A stretch of DNA of 64,000 nucleotides from Ancylostoma caninum (taxonomy: Eukaryota > Nematoda > Chromadorea > Rhabditida > Ancylostomatidae), in NCBI GenBank assembly GCA_037903475.1, contig JBAJFG010000116.1, forward strand, positions 1 through 64,000. Reading direction: 5' to 3'. Position numbers and translations under genes: made by a program. Shown here in pieces: positions 25,501 to 34,082 of the stretch (its first letter is position 1; each line of letters begins with the position of its first letter). Under the pieces are notes generated by a model. It did no database searches, was not told where the DNA came from, and saw only the letters and a program-made list of their open reading frames with translations.

Positions 25501-28500
25501 TAGAAATCCCCTTCATTCGAGCTTTTTGTTTGTCATCCTGGTAAAATCTGAGAGGAGGAGTTGAGCATACCCGTTGTGGACAATCACCTCATATCGAGCA
25601 TTTTGGGGTTTTGCACGAAATGCGTTAGCTAAACTTAAACATCGTTGAGAGTTTTCATCAGTAGTGATTATTCCTTACTTCTAAAGCAACATTAGCCGAT
25701 AATTGCCTTTCTGTCCCGCATACTGGGCCTCCGGAACGAGAAGCAACTTTGAGGTCAAGATTGCCTTTTCTAAAGCAGGCATGTCTCTTCTGTGCTGTCC
25801 TTCCAGCAGTAAAGTTCCTCTGTAAACGTCATTGGGGTAGCCAGCCAATTAGGCCACATTCCGTCCATGATTGAAGTCGAACGATAGTCGGTGGCGGAGA
25901 GATCCAATTTTGTGGACTTCGATGTTCACAATCCATGCGGTAGAAAACAAGGTAAAGCGGGAATTGAGGAATAAGGTTGCAATGGTTGCAAAGTGCAAAT
26001 CAAGGACTACAAAACGGCTATGAAGGCAAGTCAGGCAAAGTTCAAATCACTTTGAAAAACAAGTTGGAAAAAAACGCACGAACTTATTCCTCAACCCAAT
26101 AATTATGTTTCGAATCGTATGAACTTGCGTGTGTGCATATTATTTCAATACACAAATGAAGGGGATGCGATTATGGAGAGCTCTTCACCAGAAATCTTTA
26201 AAAAAACAGGTGTTGAACAGAAAAAAAAAACAAAAAAAAAACAGGTCTTCCATACATTTCCTTTTATCTAGGAAATTTGGAAGCCTATTTGTGATTATCC
26301 AGACGGACCATTAAGGTGTATATGATCGCAGAATATGTAACTAATCATTCAGACTAGCAAATAGAAAAGCTTAACAGCCTTGCTGTAGAAAAACTAAGTA
26401 TAGCCTACCGGCAGTTGACGGACATCGAGGAGGAATCCATTATAACTCCATCCTCCAAATTTCAGCGTACAAGACTGAGAATCGTAGGGAAAGTACTCGA
26501 TATTGATTGGACAGAAGGATTTGTAGATGCTCGGCGGTTTCCACACTATCAAACCGTTGTGGTACACTAGAGCGTCACTCAAAATAGTGATGTGAGGCTC
26601 TCCATCAGCACTGCAAAAGAAGCTTTCTCAGTGAATTCGAATGAAGAAGAAGCTGCAATACACAGACAGCAGTGGTGGACGCAGATTTTTTTTTTTGGCG
26701 GTGGAGGGGGGGGGATTGGGCTAAAGGAAGGGAGGGGGATGTGGGTCATGATAAGGCGAAATGACCTGAACTCCCAGAAATAGGAGCGTGGACCTGATTA
26801 GAGCGATCGAAAATGGTTCGAAATCGAAATTTCTGATAATAAACACTTGAGAAATTATAGCTCAACCAAGAAAAGAATGAGCTAATCAAACATTTCCACT
26901 TTTCCGGTCTATGAAATTCTGACCCATTCTTGAGGAAGGGGGGAGGTGGTGTGTTCTGTCCCTCCCACTCTCATCCGCCTCCCAACCAGGGATGTGCGCA
27001 ATTACGATTTACGGCCACTTTTTAGCGATTTTTTTACGATTTACGATCTACGAAAAATGGCCCAAATTTCGTAACAAATTCGTAAACAACTACAAGAACG
27101 AATCTCGTCACAGTGTTTGTTTTTCGGGTAAATGTACATGATTTCTCTGTGTTCGCATTTTGCAGCAAAGCTAAGAGTTAAATGTTTGTTTGAATGTAGT
27201 TTCCATTATTCGAAGAAGGCGCCATACAGCAATTTCATTATCGCGCCCGTAGAGATCCGTTGGAATAGTGGAGCTCAAAGGACTGCATGAAGTGCAGCAA
27301 GAACACCGCATTTCCAGCTCTGTTTTCCTGTTCCCGTAGGTGGGACAAGCTGTCCGCCCAGCCTATTTCCTTCGGCGAAACGTATTGCCTTGTTTTTCTG
27401 ACTTCAACTGCGGTGTGATGTCGTGTGAAAACGTTTTCTTCCTGGTCGAGCTCTTATGAACCAATTAGAGTGATCATAAACAATTTGATAAAGCACAAGA
27501 AACATTCTTTTCAGAGAAGTAGCACGCATTCTACTTTATTGATAATTCCAGAGATATTGAATGTGCATGCGCCCTGAGCAGTGACTTGCTGGGAGCACTG
27601 GATACCGAGTCAGCGCTTTATCCTTTCAAACTCTTTCAGTACCAATTCACCTTCTCCACAGGCTTGGTTCACACGGAAACACATAGAACCATCGACCACG
27701 TCTACGTTTACTTCAGAAACACCAATCAGGATGAAGAGAATTTTCTCCAATGCAGCGATAAATAATACTCTAGGACTGGACAGCTTGAAATATCGAGAAA
27801 AAAGTCCAGTGATCACAATGTTATCACACTAGTGATAAGATGGCGAAGTTCAGTGATCAATTCTGCAGTAGATACATACATACCTCAGATCATTTTGAGA
27901 ATGACTTTGTCGTGAAACGATTTGAAATTATCTGACTCTTGTAATGGTATTCGGACTCTCAGTTACGATTTACGAATTACGATTTACGGCGGTTTTGGAA
28001 AATTCACGATTTACGAAAATTGGAATTTTTGTTACGCACATCCCTGCTCCCAACCCCACCCCCTTCTACACCTGCATGTAGACAGAAATAAGAATATCTT
28101 CGCTCTCTTCAAATCCACCTGTATTCTTCCAAACATACTCTATGAACACCATAGTTTTATGGTAATACAATCACTCACTTGTTATACAGTAAAATGTCAG
28201 GGATCCATATTTGATCAGATGGTATGTGTAGCTTCCTAATGCCTCCCCATCTTGCAGGATCCCAAGACAACTTGTAGTCGAACCACTGCATCTCCAACCA
28301 TAAATTGGTAGTCAGAACTTGGTTAACCTCGTCCTAGACATTAGAATTTTGATACTGTACACAAACGATACTAGCAGCGTGATTTTCTTTCATTTTTGTA
28401 CTGTGCACTACAGTATATAAAGAAGGCTATAGCGTCAGAAAAGTGACTATGTATACATTTAAACTGGTGTCCTGATAATGTAACATTTTATAATATTTCC

Positions 28501-28878
28501 CTGTCTGTGTTAAATGTCCGTAGGCGCAAAAATGTTCGTGAACCGTCGAAATGCATTGTTTTTCTGCTACTGGTTCCAGTTTCATCACATTGAACAAGAA
28601 ATACAAACAATTAAAATTAAACTATTAAAGTTGTACGAGGATGAGAGTTTAAAAAACAAAAAAGCGGTCTTGAAAATACCTCATTTTTTTCCTAGATTAC
28701 AGGGTTTAACTCACCACATCTATAATTCGGATCAGGGATGCACCAAATTTCACTTTTATGCTTTCACTCGCATTTTTGACAGGTCGCACATTCTTATTAT
28801 AGTAGTATAATAAGTCCTCGTACAACTGCTCGGCGTAACGATTTGATTCCACTACGTAGAAGATGGAAACTGATAAGC
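4435..28878 (-). CDS. nicotinic acetylcholine receptor subunit, alpha-like (gene span, 11 exons found)
   Basis: Cys-loop ligand-gated cation channel subunit, a plasma-membrane receptor for acetylcholine at synapses or muscle. Exons in transcript order are 28715-28878, 28179-28333, 26409-26610, 24701-24792, 24448-24611, 17969-18112, 10912-10990, 6742-6866, 6623-6687, 6403-6543 and 4435-4575. All junction phases agree if the 6623-6687 exon uses the boundaries given. They total 1472 bp (about 490 residues), normal for the family. Visible marks are loop [10 protein letters not shown], loop [10 protein letters not shown], a Cys-loop with 13 residues between its cysteines, the vicinal pair in YPGCC (alpha type), four membrane segments and an MA helix. 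The signal-peptide exon above 28878 and the final exon below 4427 were not found. Introns reach 7 kb and hold LINE, mariner, hAT and foldback elements. It does not read like UNC-29; I cannot assign an ACR number. Confidence 0.95.
5281..6051. mobile_element. MITE with CTCAGACACT ends and GCGAGCGGCGG words
   Basis: CTCAGACACTGAGTGCGTGC with CCCGCCGATGCGCGGGT at the left is mirrored by ACCCGCGCATCGGCGGGATA ... CACTAAGTATCTGAG at the right. GCGAGCGGCGG recurs three times at 5940-6000. Ends recall those of the nested element at 22247, which also starts CTCAGACA. It lies between the receptor MA-helix and M4 exons. Confidence 0.7.
6403..6543 (-). CDS. nAChR exon: MA helix
   Basis: Reads [20 protein letters not shown], then [20 protein letters not shown] and AMKKEDK. 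This is the amphipathic MA helix region ahead of M4. The acceptor is ATTACAG, the donor is AAG|GTACAC, and the exon has 47 whole codons. A longer frame covers the same bases but gives no receptor-like protein. Confidence 0.93.
6623..6687 (-). CDS. nAChR exon: variable cytoplasmic loop (boundaries uncertain)
   Basis: Reads [20 protein letters not shown] before joining the MA-helix exon. The acceptor chosen (TTTTCAAG) and the donor (CCT|GTTTAC) are the only pair I found that keeps both neighbouring phases. A stronger-looking acceptor 7 bp further in (GGTCAG) breaks the frame. The loop is poorly conserved in the family, so similarity gives little help. Confidence 0.6.
6742..6866 (-). CDS. nAChR exon: start of cytoplasmic loop
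   Basis: Reads [20 protein letters not shown] and [20 protein letters not shown]. The HxMPxWMxxVFxxxLP pattern is the standard beginning of the intracellular loop after M3. The acceptor is CCCTGTAG-like (TTGTAG), the donor is TCAG|GTGCTT, and it leaves in phase 1. Confidence 0.93.
7928..8690. repeat. inverted repeat with 110-bp arms
   Basis: GGTCGTATGGCGCGATTCTT ... GTCATGCGTCGCGGTTTGCC (7950-8035) pairs with 8572-8672. The arms hold GGTGGTAGTAGCGCGC-like sequence. Termini beyond the arms were not resolved, so the element limits are minimal. Confidence 0.65.
8957..9775. mobile_element. inverted-repeat element rich in TTGCCAAACA and CGCCAAATG words
   Basis: Left CTGAAGTCCATTGGCCGCCT and right (reverse strand) CTGAAGTTCAATGGCGACCT are inverted partners. 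Inside each lie many copies of TTGCCAAACA, CGCCAAATG and GGTCGCCATGCAAA. No exact target duplication seen. Overlapping open frames on both strands come from the repeats. Confidence 0.65.
9852..10625. mobile_element. TTAAAGGCAGCAC element, copy 1 (about 774 bp)
   Basis: Left end TTAAAGGCAGCACTCACGA, right end TTTCGTGGGTGCTGCCTTTA. Shares its terminal AAAGGCAGCA with the palindromic MITEs but has a different interior (pyrimidine-rich 10240-10350). Frames inside are shadows. Lies downstream of the receptor M3 exon. Confidence 0.72.
10912..10990 (-). CDS. nAChR exon: M3
   Basis: A 79-bp exon encoding [20 protein letters not shown] and SLNYYRR, the M3 helix. The acceptor is GCTTCAG and the donor is CGCAG|GTTTGT. 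The intron between this exon and the M2 exon (about 7 kb) holds a full-length LINE in the antisense direction, a LINE fragment and a palindromic MITE. Confidence 0.95.
11645..12538 (+). CDS. LINE copy A ORF1 protein
   Basis: 296 codons without a stop. The first third is Glu/Leu-rich and helical ([20 protein letters not shown]). The centre ([10 protein letters not shown] ... [20 protein letters not shown]) matches the RRM-like ORF1 layout of nematode CR1 and L1-type elements, followed by the basic segment [19 protein letters not shown]. Such proteins bind element RNA. The inner ATG near 11733 could be the true start. Confidence 0.75.
12620..15321 (+). pseudogene. LINE copy A ORF2 (endonuclease plus reverse transcriptase), broken
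   Basis: An APE-type endonuclease comes first ([37 protein letters not shown]) and then a reverse transcriptase ([63 protein letters not shown]). There are in-frame TAG codons at 12974 and 13541, a shift near 14204-14235, a TAG at about 14436 and a shift near 15049. The catalytic box is FVDD where FADD is usual. ORF2 starts 80 bp after ORF1. Confidence 0.88.
15895..16683 (-). mobile_element. CR1-like LINE fragment (reverse transcriptase C-terminus)
   Basis: Two overlapping frames (16377-16658 and 16108-16542) together give the post-catalytic part of a LINE reverse transcriptase: [20 protein letters not shown], then [33 protein letters not shown] and [17 protein letters not shown]. One frameshift joins them. 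It is a different subfamily from copy A and is sense-oriented relative to the receptor gene. Confidence 0.75.
16852..17327. mobile_element. palindromic MITE with TTAA borders, AAAGGCAGCA family
   Basis: Starts CTTAAAGGCAGCAGGAGCTG and ends with its reverse complement CAGCTCCTGCTGCCTTTAAG. The whole 475 bp folds into a hairpin of GC-rich arms (CGCGAACACGCCTGGCCG). TTAA at both borders suggests a piggyBac-type target. Located in the receptor M2-M3 intron. Confidence 0.85.
17969..18112 (-). CDS. nAChR exon: M2 pore helix and M3 start
   Basis: Joined in phase to the M1 exon it reads [20 protein letters not shown], then [20 protein letters not shown] and TSLVIPLIG. This is M2 plus the M2-M3 loop. 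The usual Gly-Glu-Lys before M2 is Glu-His-Lys here, and the 9' position counts as Val. The acceptor is CTGTTCCAG and the donor is ATAG|GTTAGT. Confidence 0.96.
18865..20094 (+). repeat. left inner arm of the megapalindrome
   Basis: Begins ACAGTAACCACGGTAATTG and pairs in inverted orientation with 20987-22245. Contains the hairpin AAAAACGCGAATCCGCGTTTTT near 18900 at the outer edge. Apart from scattered substitutions the arms match base for base, so the element is young or its arms are being homogenised. Confidence 0.9.
20095..20986. other. foldback spacer, no gene recognised
   Basis: About 890 bp between the two arms. A minus-strand frame at 20137-20343 has a hydrophobic stretch ([16 protein letters not shown]), but no splice context or family was recognised. 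This is where a transposase would sit in an autonomous copy. Confidence 0.5.
20987..22245 (-). repeat. right inner arm of the megapalindrome
   Basis: Inverted copy of 18865-20094, ending CCGTGGTTACTGTA. A short stretch near 21400 (about 20 bp) is extra relative to the left arm. Open frames in one arm recur mirror-image in the other, which shows they are repeat shadows, not genes. Confidence 0.9.
22793..23010. mobile_element. MITE with termini TTCACAGAGGGCG
   Basis: CACAGAGGGCGCCTGATCCG at the left and CGGTCTCACGCCCTCTGTG at the right form an imperfect inverted pair around about 170 bp. The inner sequence also pairs partly (GACTTTG...CAAAGTC). No coding potential. Confidence 0.65.
23312..23885. 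repeat. 0.57 kb near-perfect palindrome
   Basis: Left arm 23320-23585 (TTCTGCCCGAAAATCTTAAG ... ATTTGATATGCTGATCACGA) is mirrored by 23640-23875. It includes an oligo-G run on one side and an oligo-C run on the other. The stretch GGTTAGGGTTAGGTAAGG is inside the arm and is repeat sequence, not a telomere. Confidence 0.8.
24448..24611 (-). CDS. nAChR exon: loop C and M1
   Basis: Encodes [40 protein letters not shown] and [14 protein letters not shown]. The adjacent cysteines of loop C mark an alpha-type (agonist-binding) subunit. [15 protein letters not shown] is the near-invariant start of M1. The donor is ATAG|GTGAGT, leaving in phase 1. Confidence 0.97.
24701..24792 (-). CDS. nAChR exon: loop F region
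   Basis: A 92-bp exon reading [20 protein letters not shown] then [11 protein letters not shown]. This is the variable, acidic loop F region before loop C. The acceptor is GGTTTCAG and the donor is CA|GTAGGT. Its length (remainder 2 when divided by 3) is exactly what the exons on either side require, which supports it although the sequence is family-variable. Confidence 0.88.
25215..26099. mobile_element. mariner-like element, non-autonomous (885 bp)
   Basis: Termini TTAGGTTGTTGAATAAGTTC and, on the other strand, TTGGGTTGAGGAATAAGTTC, each continuing GTGCG, bordered by TA on both sides. This terminal pattern is that of mariner elements of the irritans type. At 885 bp it is shorter than a full mariner (about 1.3 kb), and no open transposase frame remains. 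It lies in the receptor intron between the loop B and loop F exons. Confidence 0.82.
26409..26610 (-). CDS. nAChR exon: loop B and Cys-loop
   Basis: Continues [26 protein letters not shown]-type strand [12 protein letters not shown], then the Cys-loop (C, 13 residues, C) containing [13 protein letters not shown], then [19 protein letters not shown]. The conserved FPF/FPYD turn and the loop B Trp are present. The acceptor is TTTTGCAG and the donor is CCG|GTAGGC, leaving in phase 0. Confidence 0.96.
26987..28046. mobile_element. hAT-like element, 1060 bp, word ACGATTTACGA
   Basis: Flanked by an exact 8-bp duplication CTCCCAAC (26979-26986 and 28047-28054). Termini CAGGGATGTGCG on both strands. 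Just inside each end are arrays of ACGATTTACG-like words. 8-bp duplications and CAGGG-type termini are hAT hallmarks. No transposase. A minus frame inside (27610-27816) may be a captured exon. It sits in the receptor intron. Confidence 0.88.
28179..28333 (-). CDS. nAChR exon: loops D and A
   Basis: Encodes [20 protein letters not shown], then [11 protein letters not shown] and WIPDILLYN. These hold the conserved ligand-site aromatics of loop D and the WxPDxxLYN signature of loop A. The acceptor is TGTCTAG and the donor is AA|GTGAGT. It leaves in phase 2, so the Asn codon is completed by the next exon. Confidence 0.95.
28715..28878 (-). CDS. nAChR exon: mature N-terminus
   Basis: Frame reads [20 protein letters not shown] and then a beta strand ending LIRIIDV, the classic start of a nicotinic subunit ectodomain (N-terminal helix and strand 1). 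The acceptor is GTTTTCAG and the donor is G|GTGAGT. The exon enters in phase 1 and leaves in phase 0. Its first residues ([12 protein letters not shown]) look like the end of a signal peptide that starts in an exon not found. Confidence 0.92.
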
Positions 28879-30626
28879 CTGAAAACATTACTACACTACA
28901 TGGACTCAGATGCCAAACAGAATGATGATTTTTAACAACTGTGCAATAATTACTGAGCTGCTTCACAGCCCGCTGTTACGATAACAGAATTTTGCTGAAG
29001 CGGATAGTTCTGCAGAAATAATTTGAAATCTAGTTCTGAGAGCTTACTAGTGTCGTCGGACCAGAAAAGGGAAAATTCAAACGTTTCGTACTCTCGTTAA
29101 GGCCTAAAGAAGTCTGTAGAAGATTCTGACTGCTATGGTACACTTTCGAATGGCTCTATCCTGACGAATAAGGAAATGCAAGATGTAACGAACGTGTTCC
29201 TTTGTAGAAAATGTTTTAGGTTGTAACATAAGTTTCCGCTGTTTTCGCATTGATATTTTCAAAGGCTTCTGAAAAATAAATACCGAATAGGTTTCGCGCA
29301 TATCTTGATGCTATTTTAAGGAGCATGATCCCGCGAACATTCTGGAATGTGAGACCTATTTTTGCGTCTAATTCTGAAGAAGTAATTAACTTCGGAGTGG
29401 ACTCTTCAAGATTGCAACTTTGACAAATAATAATTCTACCATAACGTTGCATGAGACTAACCAAATTTGGCTGGAGTAATCTCGAGGCCATTCTTATTCT
29501 TCTTAGTACTTTCTCTCCCCATTTTCTTGTCGGATGGTCCAGGCACAGGCACTAAACCTGGTAACCCAAAATTTTGATTATGCGGTCTCTCTCTGGAGTT
29601 GAAGCGAATTGAAGTGGGATTTCTTTCACTTTGGCTACAAGCACCAACCATTTGCGGACATTAGTCGGTGCAATTTTGGGACATGTTCCAAGCGCTCTGT
29701 GGAAAATCACACCATTTGGCAACACTGCGGATAGGGCCTCAATTTTGTTGGTCGAGCTCTCCAGAAAGAAGAAGAGCTCGCTGGGGAATTTTTAATTGTG
29801 CATTATGTAGCACAAATCTGGCGCTAACAGAGCTCCGGTTTTCAGATCACAAGAATATTTATTGTGCGAGAACCGATTTGTCAAAATCAATGACCTCTAA
29901 CACTGCCCGACTCAGTTCTTTGCCTCGCAGCCCACGGATTTTTGGAGCAGGGGAGTCAAGCTGCTGGTGTAAAAATGGCAAAAGAGCAGCGACTGTTGTG
30001 ATCCATACCTCGACTGGTACCTCCTATTATTTGATTTTTTTTATAAAAAATTTTCACCAAGAATTTCAAATTCAAAAATCCACTACGCAGGAAATGTAAC
30101 GCATTCTTCCTCGGCTTCAAAATCTCATCCTTTCCATGGTATTTATCACATTAAAAGAGAAATCTTTCTTGAACCACCGTTCTTTTGAACATTGTATATA
30201 AGCGTTGTACTGATTTCATTTGGAAATGCTGCAAAATAATCCGAAAATAAGGTCCTGTAGTCCTCCAAAAGAGCCCCGCTCACCGGTGAGCCACGCCATC
30301 CCATGCGCCCAAGAAGCGTGGCTCATCGGTGAGCCACAATGTTGTCAAAGGGTTAGACACTCATAGGCCCATTCGTCAGTAACAGGGCTGTCACATCTGT
30401 TTTTTATTTCTTTTTTCTATTCCTACTTTCTACTTTTTAACTTTTTTTTTTGAATAGACCAGAGCAGCTCTATTCATCACATCAGTGCAAATTATTTTTT
30501 TTCAACAACATTGATTAGTATAAAGCAATTTCGAGCAGGACGATGCCAGCGGGTCTTATATTTAGTTTGGAGTGAAAGTACGGATTGCTCGAACTGATGG
30601 ATATATGCGTTGGATGCTTCAATATA
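28879..30626. other. upstream of receptor exons: signal exon not found
   Basis: The receptor signal-peptide exon should lie here or further up. Minus frames at 29216-29491 and 29457-29651 overlap around a possible donor (TTTG|GTTAGT), but neither starts with a signal peptide. A small palindrome (GCTCACCGGTGAGCCACGC with GCGTGGCTCATCGGTGAGC) sits at 30270-30335. Confidence 0.4.
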
Positions 30627-31167
30627 CAGGGGGGGCCATAAGTTATTGTACAACGTTTGCTCATTTATTTCTCCACCAGCAACACATGGATTATCCTGCT
30701 CTTTTCGCTGCCGAATAGAGCAGGGATCAAAGTATCTTACAGTTAAAACCCGTTTCCCGGGAGAGTTTTGCTTTGGAGCAGTTGGACTTAGAACAGGTTT
30801 TTGAAAAAAGCGGGTTGATGTGGAAATTTTTTACGAAAAATCCACCAAATCTCTAAAGTGGGGTGTACTGCTTAGATGCATCTTAAAGAGCAAAGAATGC
30901 TCTTTCTAAAAATATCAAACTGTTTTTGTGGCTGTTTTGCTCGGAAATTGCGGGCAGAGTTAGTGCATTTTGCGGCACCGAAAGTCTGCAATGAATGTTT
31001 CCGATAAACTTTTTTCGTTATCTTGGAAGTATCCAGGAGGTTTTTGTGATCAAAAGATAGAGCAAATCCAGCTCTATTAAACAGTGCCTAGTGCGGCAAA
31101 AAATATTTTACTACTGCGGAGAAATGGGCCAGCAAACGTTGTACAATAACTTATGGCCCCCCCCCTG
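30627..31167. mobile_element. TA-flanked MITE, 541 bp, GCCATAAGTTATTGTACAAC termini
   Basis: Termini CAGGGGGGGCCATAAGTTAT continuing through TTGTACAACGTTTGCT on both strands (about 36 bp, nearly identical), bordered by TA. This is typical of Tc1/mariner-derived MITEs. No transposase. Confidence 0.85.
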
Positions 31168-31544
31168 TACATATTGGTACGTTGCCATTTAGCGGCTACG
31201 ACACACAGTACAGGCTTATTGTGGAGTTCTTTCAATTTAGGTTGCTACGTAAATAATTGTTCGAGACTGTTTAGGTGGCCTTCGTAACTAGAAGGCGTAT
31301 GAACGACTATCAAAACAAAAATGAACAATTTAGAACATTCAACAGCTATGGGGCTTTACTAACAGTTTAATCGATTTAGTACTTACGCGACTGAACCGCA
31401 ACACGAATGGAAGGCTTCCATAGTTGTGTTTGGGGTGCAACTCTTGGATCTAGTCCTACATGCTGTTCTCGCCCTATCACGTGCTGTCTGACTGAATGAG
31501 GGTAACGAGAAGAAAATGCCCACATGGAATTCGTAATCAGTGGT

Positions 31545-31660
31545 GCGTGGAATTTTCCGTTTTCCGTTTTACGCTCCCTATTTTCCGCCCATTTTTGGGC
31601 TTCCGTTTTCCGTTTTACGGATTTTTGGCTCGGAAAAAGGGAAAGCCCGGAAAATTATCG
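31545..31660. repeat. array of TTTTCCGTTTTACGG words
   Basis: CAGTGGTGCGTGGAATTTTC starts a run of TTCCGTTTTCCGTTTTACG words ending near GGAAAAAGGGAAAGCCCGG. A weaker relative lies at 33045-33115. It looks like the left end of another hAT-like family. Confidence 0.5.
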
Positions 31661-31844
31661 AGTGAGGGATATCGCTGTTTTCGATGCATCTCGCTATCGT
31701 TGAAAAAGTTCACGAGTTTTGATGCGCAATGTGCGTGAGTTCACAAAAATGGCACCAAAATTGACGTTCGAACGCCATTTACGAAATTCACTATTTTGCT
31801 TGAGCTTTTTGTTTTAGCTGCAATGTAAATACACCGTCGCGGCT

Positions 31845-32060
31845 TTGCTCGTCCTCATCATTTTTCTAAATTCTCAGAGCTCCAACAAGCTGACTGCCAA
31901 GCTTCGTCCAATACAACTTGCAAATAATCTTTTAGCTAGCAAGTCGTCGTCAACAAGTTTGCCGTCATCATGCCACCCAAAAACAACTTGTCGACGAGGA
32001 AGATCTCAAACAAGTTGTCGACCCAAAGACAACTTGCAGCAAGTTGCCTACATCCCATCA
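31845..32060. repeat. array of CAACTTG/CAAGTTG words
   Basis: AACTTGCAAATAATC, CAAGTCGTCGTCAACAAGTT, CAACTTGTCGACGAGG, CAAGTTGTCGACCC and CAACTTGCAGCAAGTTG follow one another in 130 bp. It is built like the word arrays at the ends of the hAT-like elements, but no partner end was found. Confidence 0.5.
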
Positions 32061-32266
32061 GCCAGCTTATGGAAGGGAAAGAGAGACAAGTTATCTCACC
32101 CGCATAATATAGATGTATCAATTGAATGAAAAGCAAAGTTATAGCCGAAAAAAAGCAAAGCAAAGAAGTCGCATTTTCCAAAGTAAAGCAAAGGAGACGC
32201 ATTTTTCGCACTTGAGACCCCCTCGTCTACTTAAACATTCAGTGGGGAAGATGCCCATTGATTACA

Positions 32267-32855
32267 CAGGGTGGCTGGAAAGTACTGATGCGCACAAAAA
32301 CTCTGTTTTCGGAAATGTGCGCTCTCGATCCTTTTTTTTAACCGATGAATAAAAACACTTCAAGTAAGGTAGCCGGTATACTCCTCGAGGAGTATAGCAT
32401 CCTGCGTCGCCGTCGCCGGTGACGGTGGCCGCCAACATTGACAATCACTCATAATCGATGCGCACCGACTTCACAGTCGAGCGACCGCAGAAATGCCGGT
32501 GCTCCTCACGTTGCACTAAACTAATTCGTCCTCATCTCTGCAAGTTGAGATAGCCTAGAATGGGGAATTTGTTGCTTGCTAACACCCCTACAAATAAGAT
32601 CCAAACAGAGCAGTTGAGTAGGCCATGAAGGAATATGTCGAGACCCTTCATCATTTGTTAAAGGGAACAGGTACATGGGCGTCCAAGGGAGTCAATGTCG
32701 ATTTTTCCATGTGCAGGAAGTAAGTCCTGCTGAAAAAAATCTAAAGTTATTTTGCTTCTAGGGTCGTAATCTTGGTCACTGTTTTCTACAGATATGAATT
32801 AACGTAAGATATTTATCGATATCAGAAAGCGCGCCAATATTTTTCAGCCACCCTA
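32267..32855. mobile_element. CAGGGTGGCTG element, copy 1
   Basis: Left end CAGGGTGGCTGGAAAGT, right end TTTTCAGCCACCCTA. The interior stretch GGGAATTTGTTGCTTGCTAA with CTCATCTCTGCAAGTTGAGA matches, in opposite orientation, the element at 36877-37492. Confidence 0.72.
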
Positions 32856-33141
32856 CATAAGTCTGACAATCCCTCGTAACTAGGTGAAGGATAAATACTC
32901 CTCGATCTAATTATATTCTAGGCGTTTGAAGTATGTACCATCAGCGAACATGAAGCCACTTATTTACTTGAAAAAGTCACCACTCATGCTCATCAAAAAA
33001 GATACCCAATGTTGAGGAAAACTTCTAGTGACAACCCTATGCCTGGGCAAAAGCTTCCGTTTCCCGCCCATTTTTGTCTTGGCCTTCCATTTTACATCTT
33101 ACGGGATCTGAAATTCTACCTCCTCACATGCCTGATTTGGG

Positions 33142-33900
33142 TCCATCCCAGAATAGTGTGCACCGTATCTCGCACAGATGTACTCATGTTGTTCAACATG
33201 GGGAAATTCTTCCTTACCAATTTTGGCCAACAACCGGCACCTGTAGTACTACAAGCACAGGCATAACACCTTCATTATTAGTCTTCTCATTATAAATTTT
33301 CCGAATTTTTCCATGAGTACGGAAAATTTGAACCCAGAAATCTCCGTAAGTATGAAAATTTTTTCCGCAAGAGGACAAGCCTTGACCTGGCCTCCTTCAC
33401 CTCTGTGAAGGGGCCTGGTGGTTGCCCAGTTGGCAGGCGGATCCTGGCCTCCTCGTTCTCTGCGGAGGGCCCTGGTAGCTGCCTTGTCGCGGCGCTACCC
33501 ACCTCAGGTGTGGAGTGTGGCCACGGCTGGAACACCGATGAGGATTCATCCCAGAATAACATGCACCGTATCTCGCACAGGTGTACTCATGTTGTTCAAC
33601 ATGGGGAAATTCTTCCTAACCACTACAAGCATAGGCATAACACCTTCATTATAATGTCTTCTCCTTGTAAATGCGAATTCAAAAATTTCCATATGTTTGG
33701 AAAATTTTTTCAGTAGAAGAACAAGCCTTGACCTGGCATCTCCTCCTGTGAGGAGTGGATTGGTGGTTGCCCAGTTGGCAGGCAGGACCTAGCCTCCTGC
33801 TCCTGTGTGGAGGCGCGTGGTGGCGCGGCCGGCCACCTCATGTGTGGATGCGCCTCGGGGCTTGCCGCGGCTGGAACACCGATGTGGATCCATCCCAGAT
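33142..33900. repeat. tandem duplication of a 350-400 bp unit
   Basis: TCCATCCCAGAATAGTGTGC (33142) recurs as TTCATCCCAGAATAACATGC (33545), and a third start TCCATCCCAGATG lies at 33888. Within both units follow GCACCGTATCTCGCACAG, GTTGTTCAACATGGGGAAAT and, further on, GTGGTTGCCCAGTTGGCAGG. The frames seen here in several phases are repeat shadows. Confidence 0.8.
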
Positions 33901-34082
33901 GTAATGTTTTGTTTGAGAGCAACTTTTTTATACTACTTGAAACCCAAAAAAATCGTGTCATTTTCAAATATAAACTCCATATTTGAAAATTACATGATTT
34001 TTTTTTGCTTTTAAATAGTAGAGGTATGTGAAGCGAGGACACTTTGGAACATCGAACAAATGTCATCAAGGGGCCTGTAAAG

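Noticed and set aside
29668..30099. 143-codon plus-strand frame
   Set aside because: No recognisable domain, Cys/Ser-rich in a way typical of chance frames, and no splice support.
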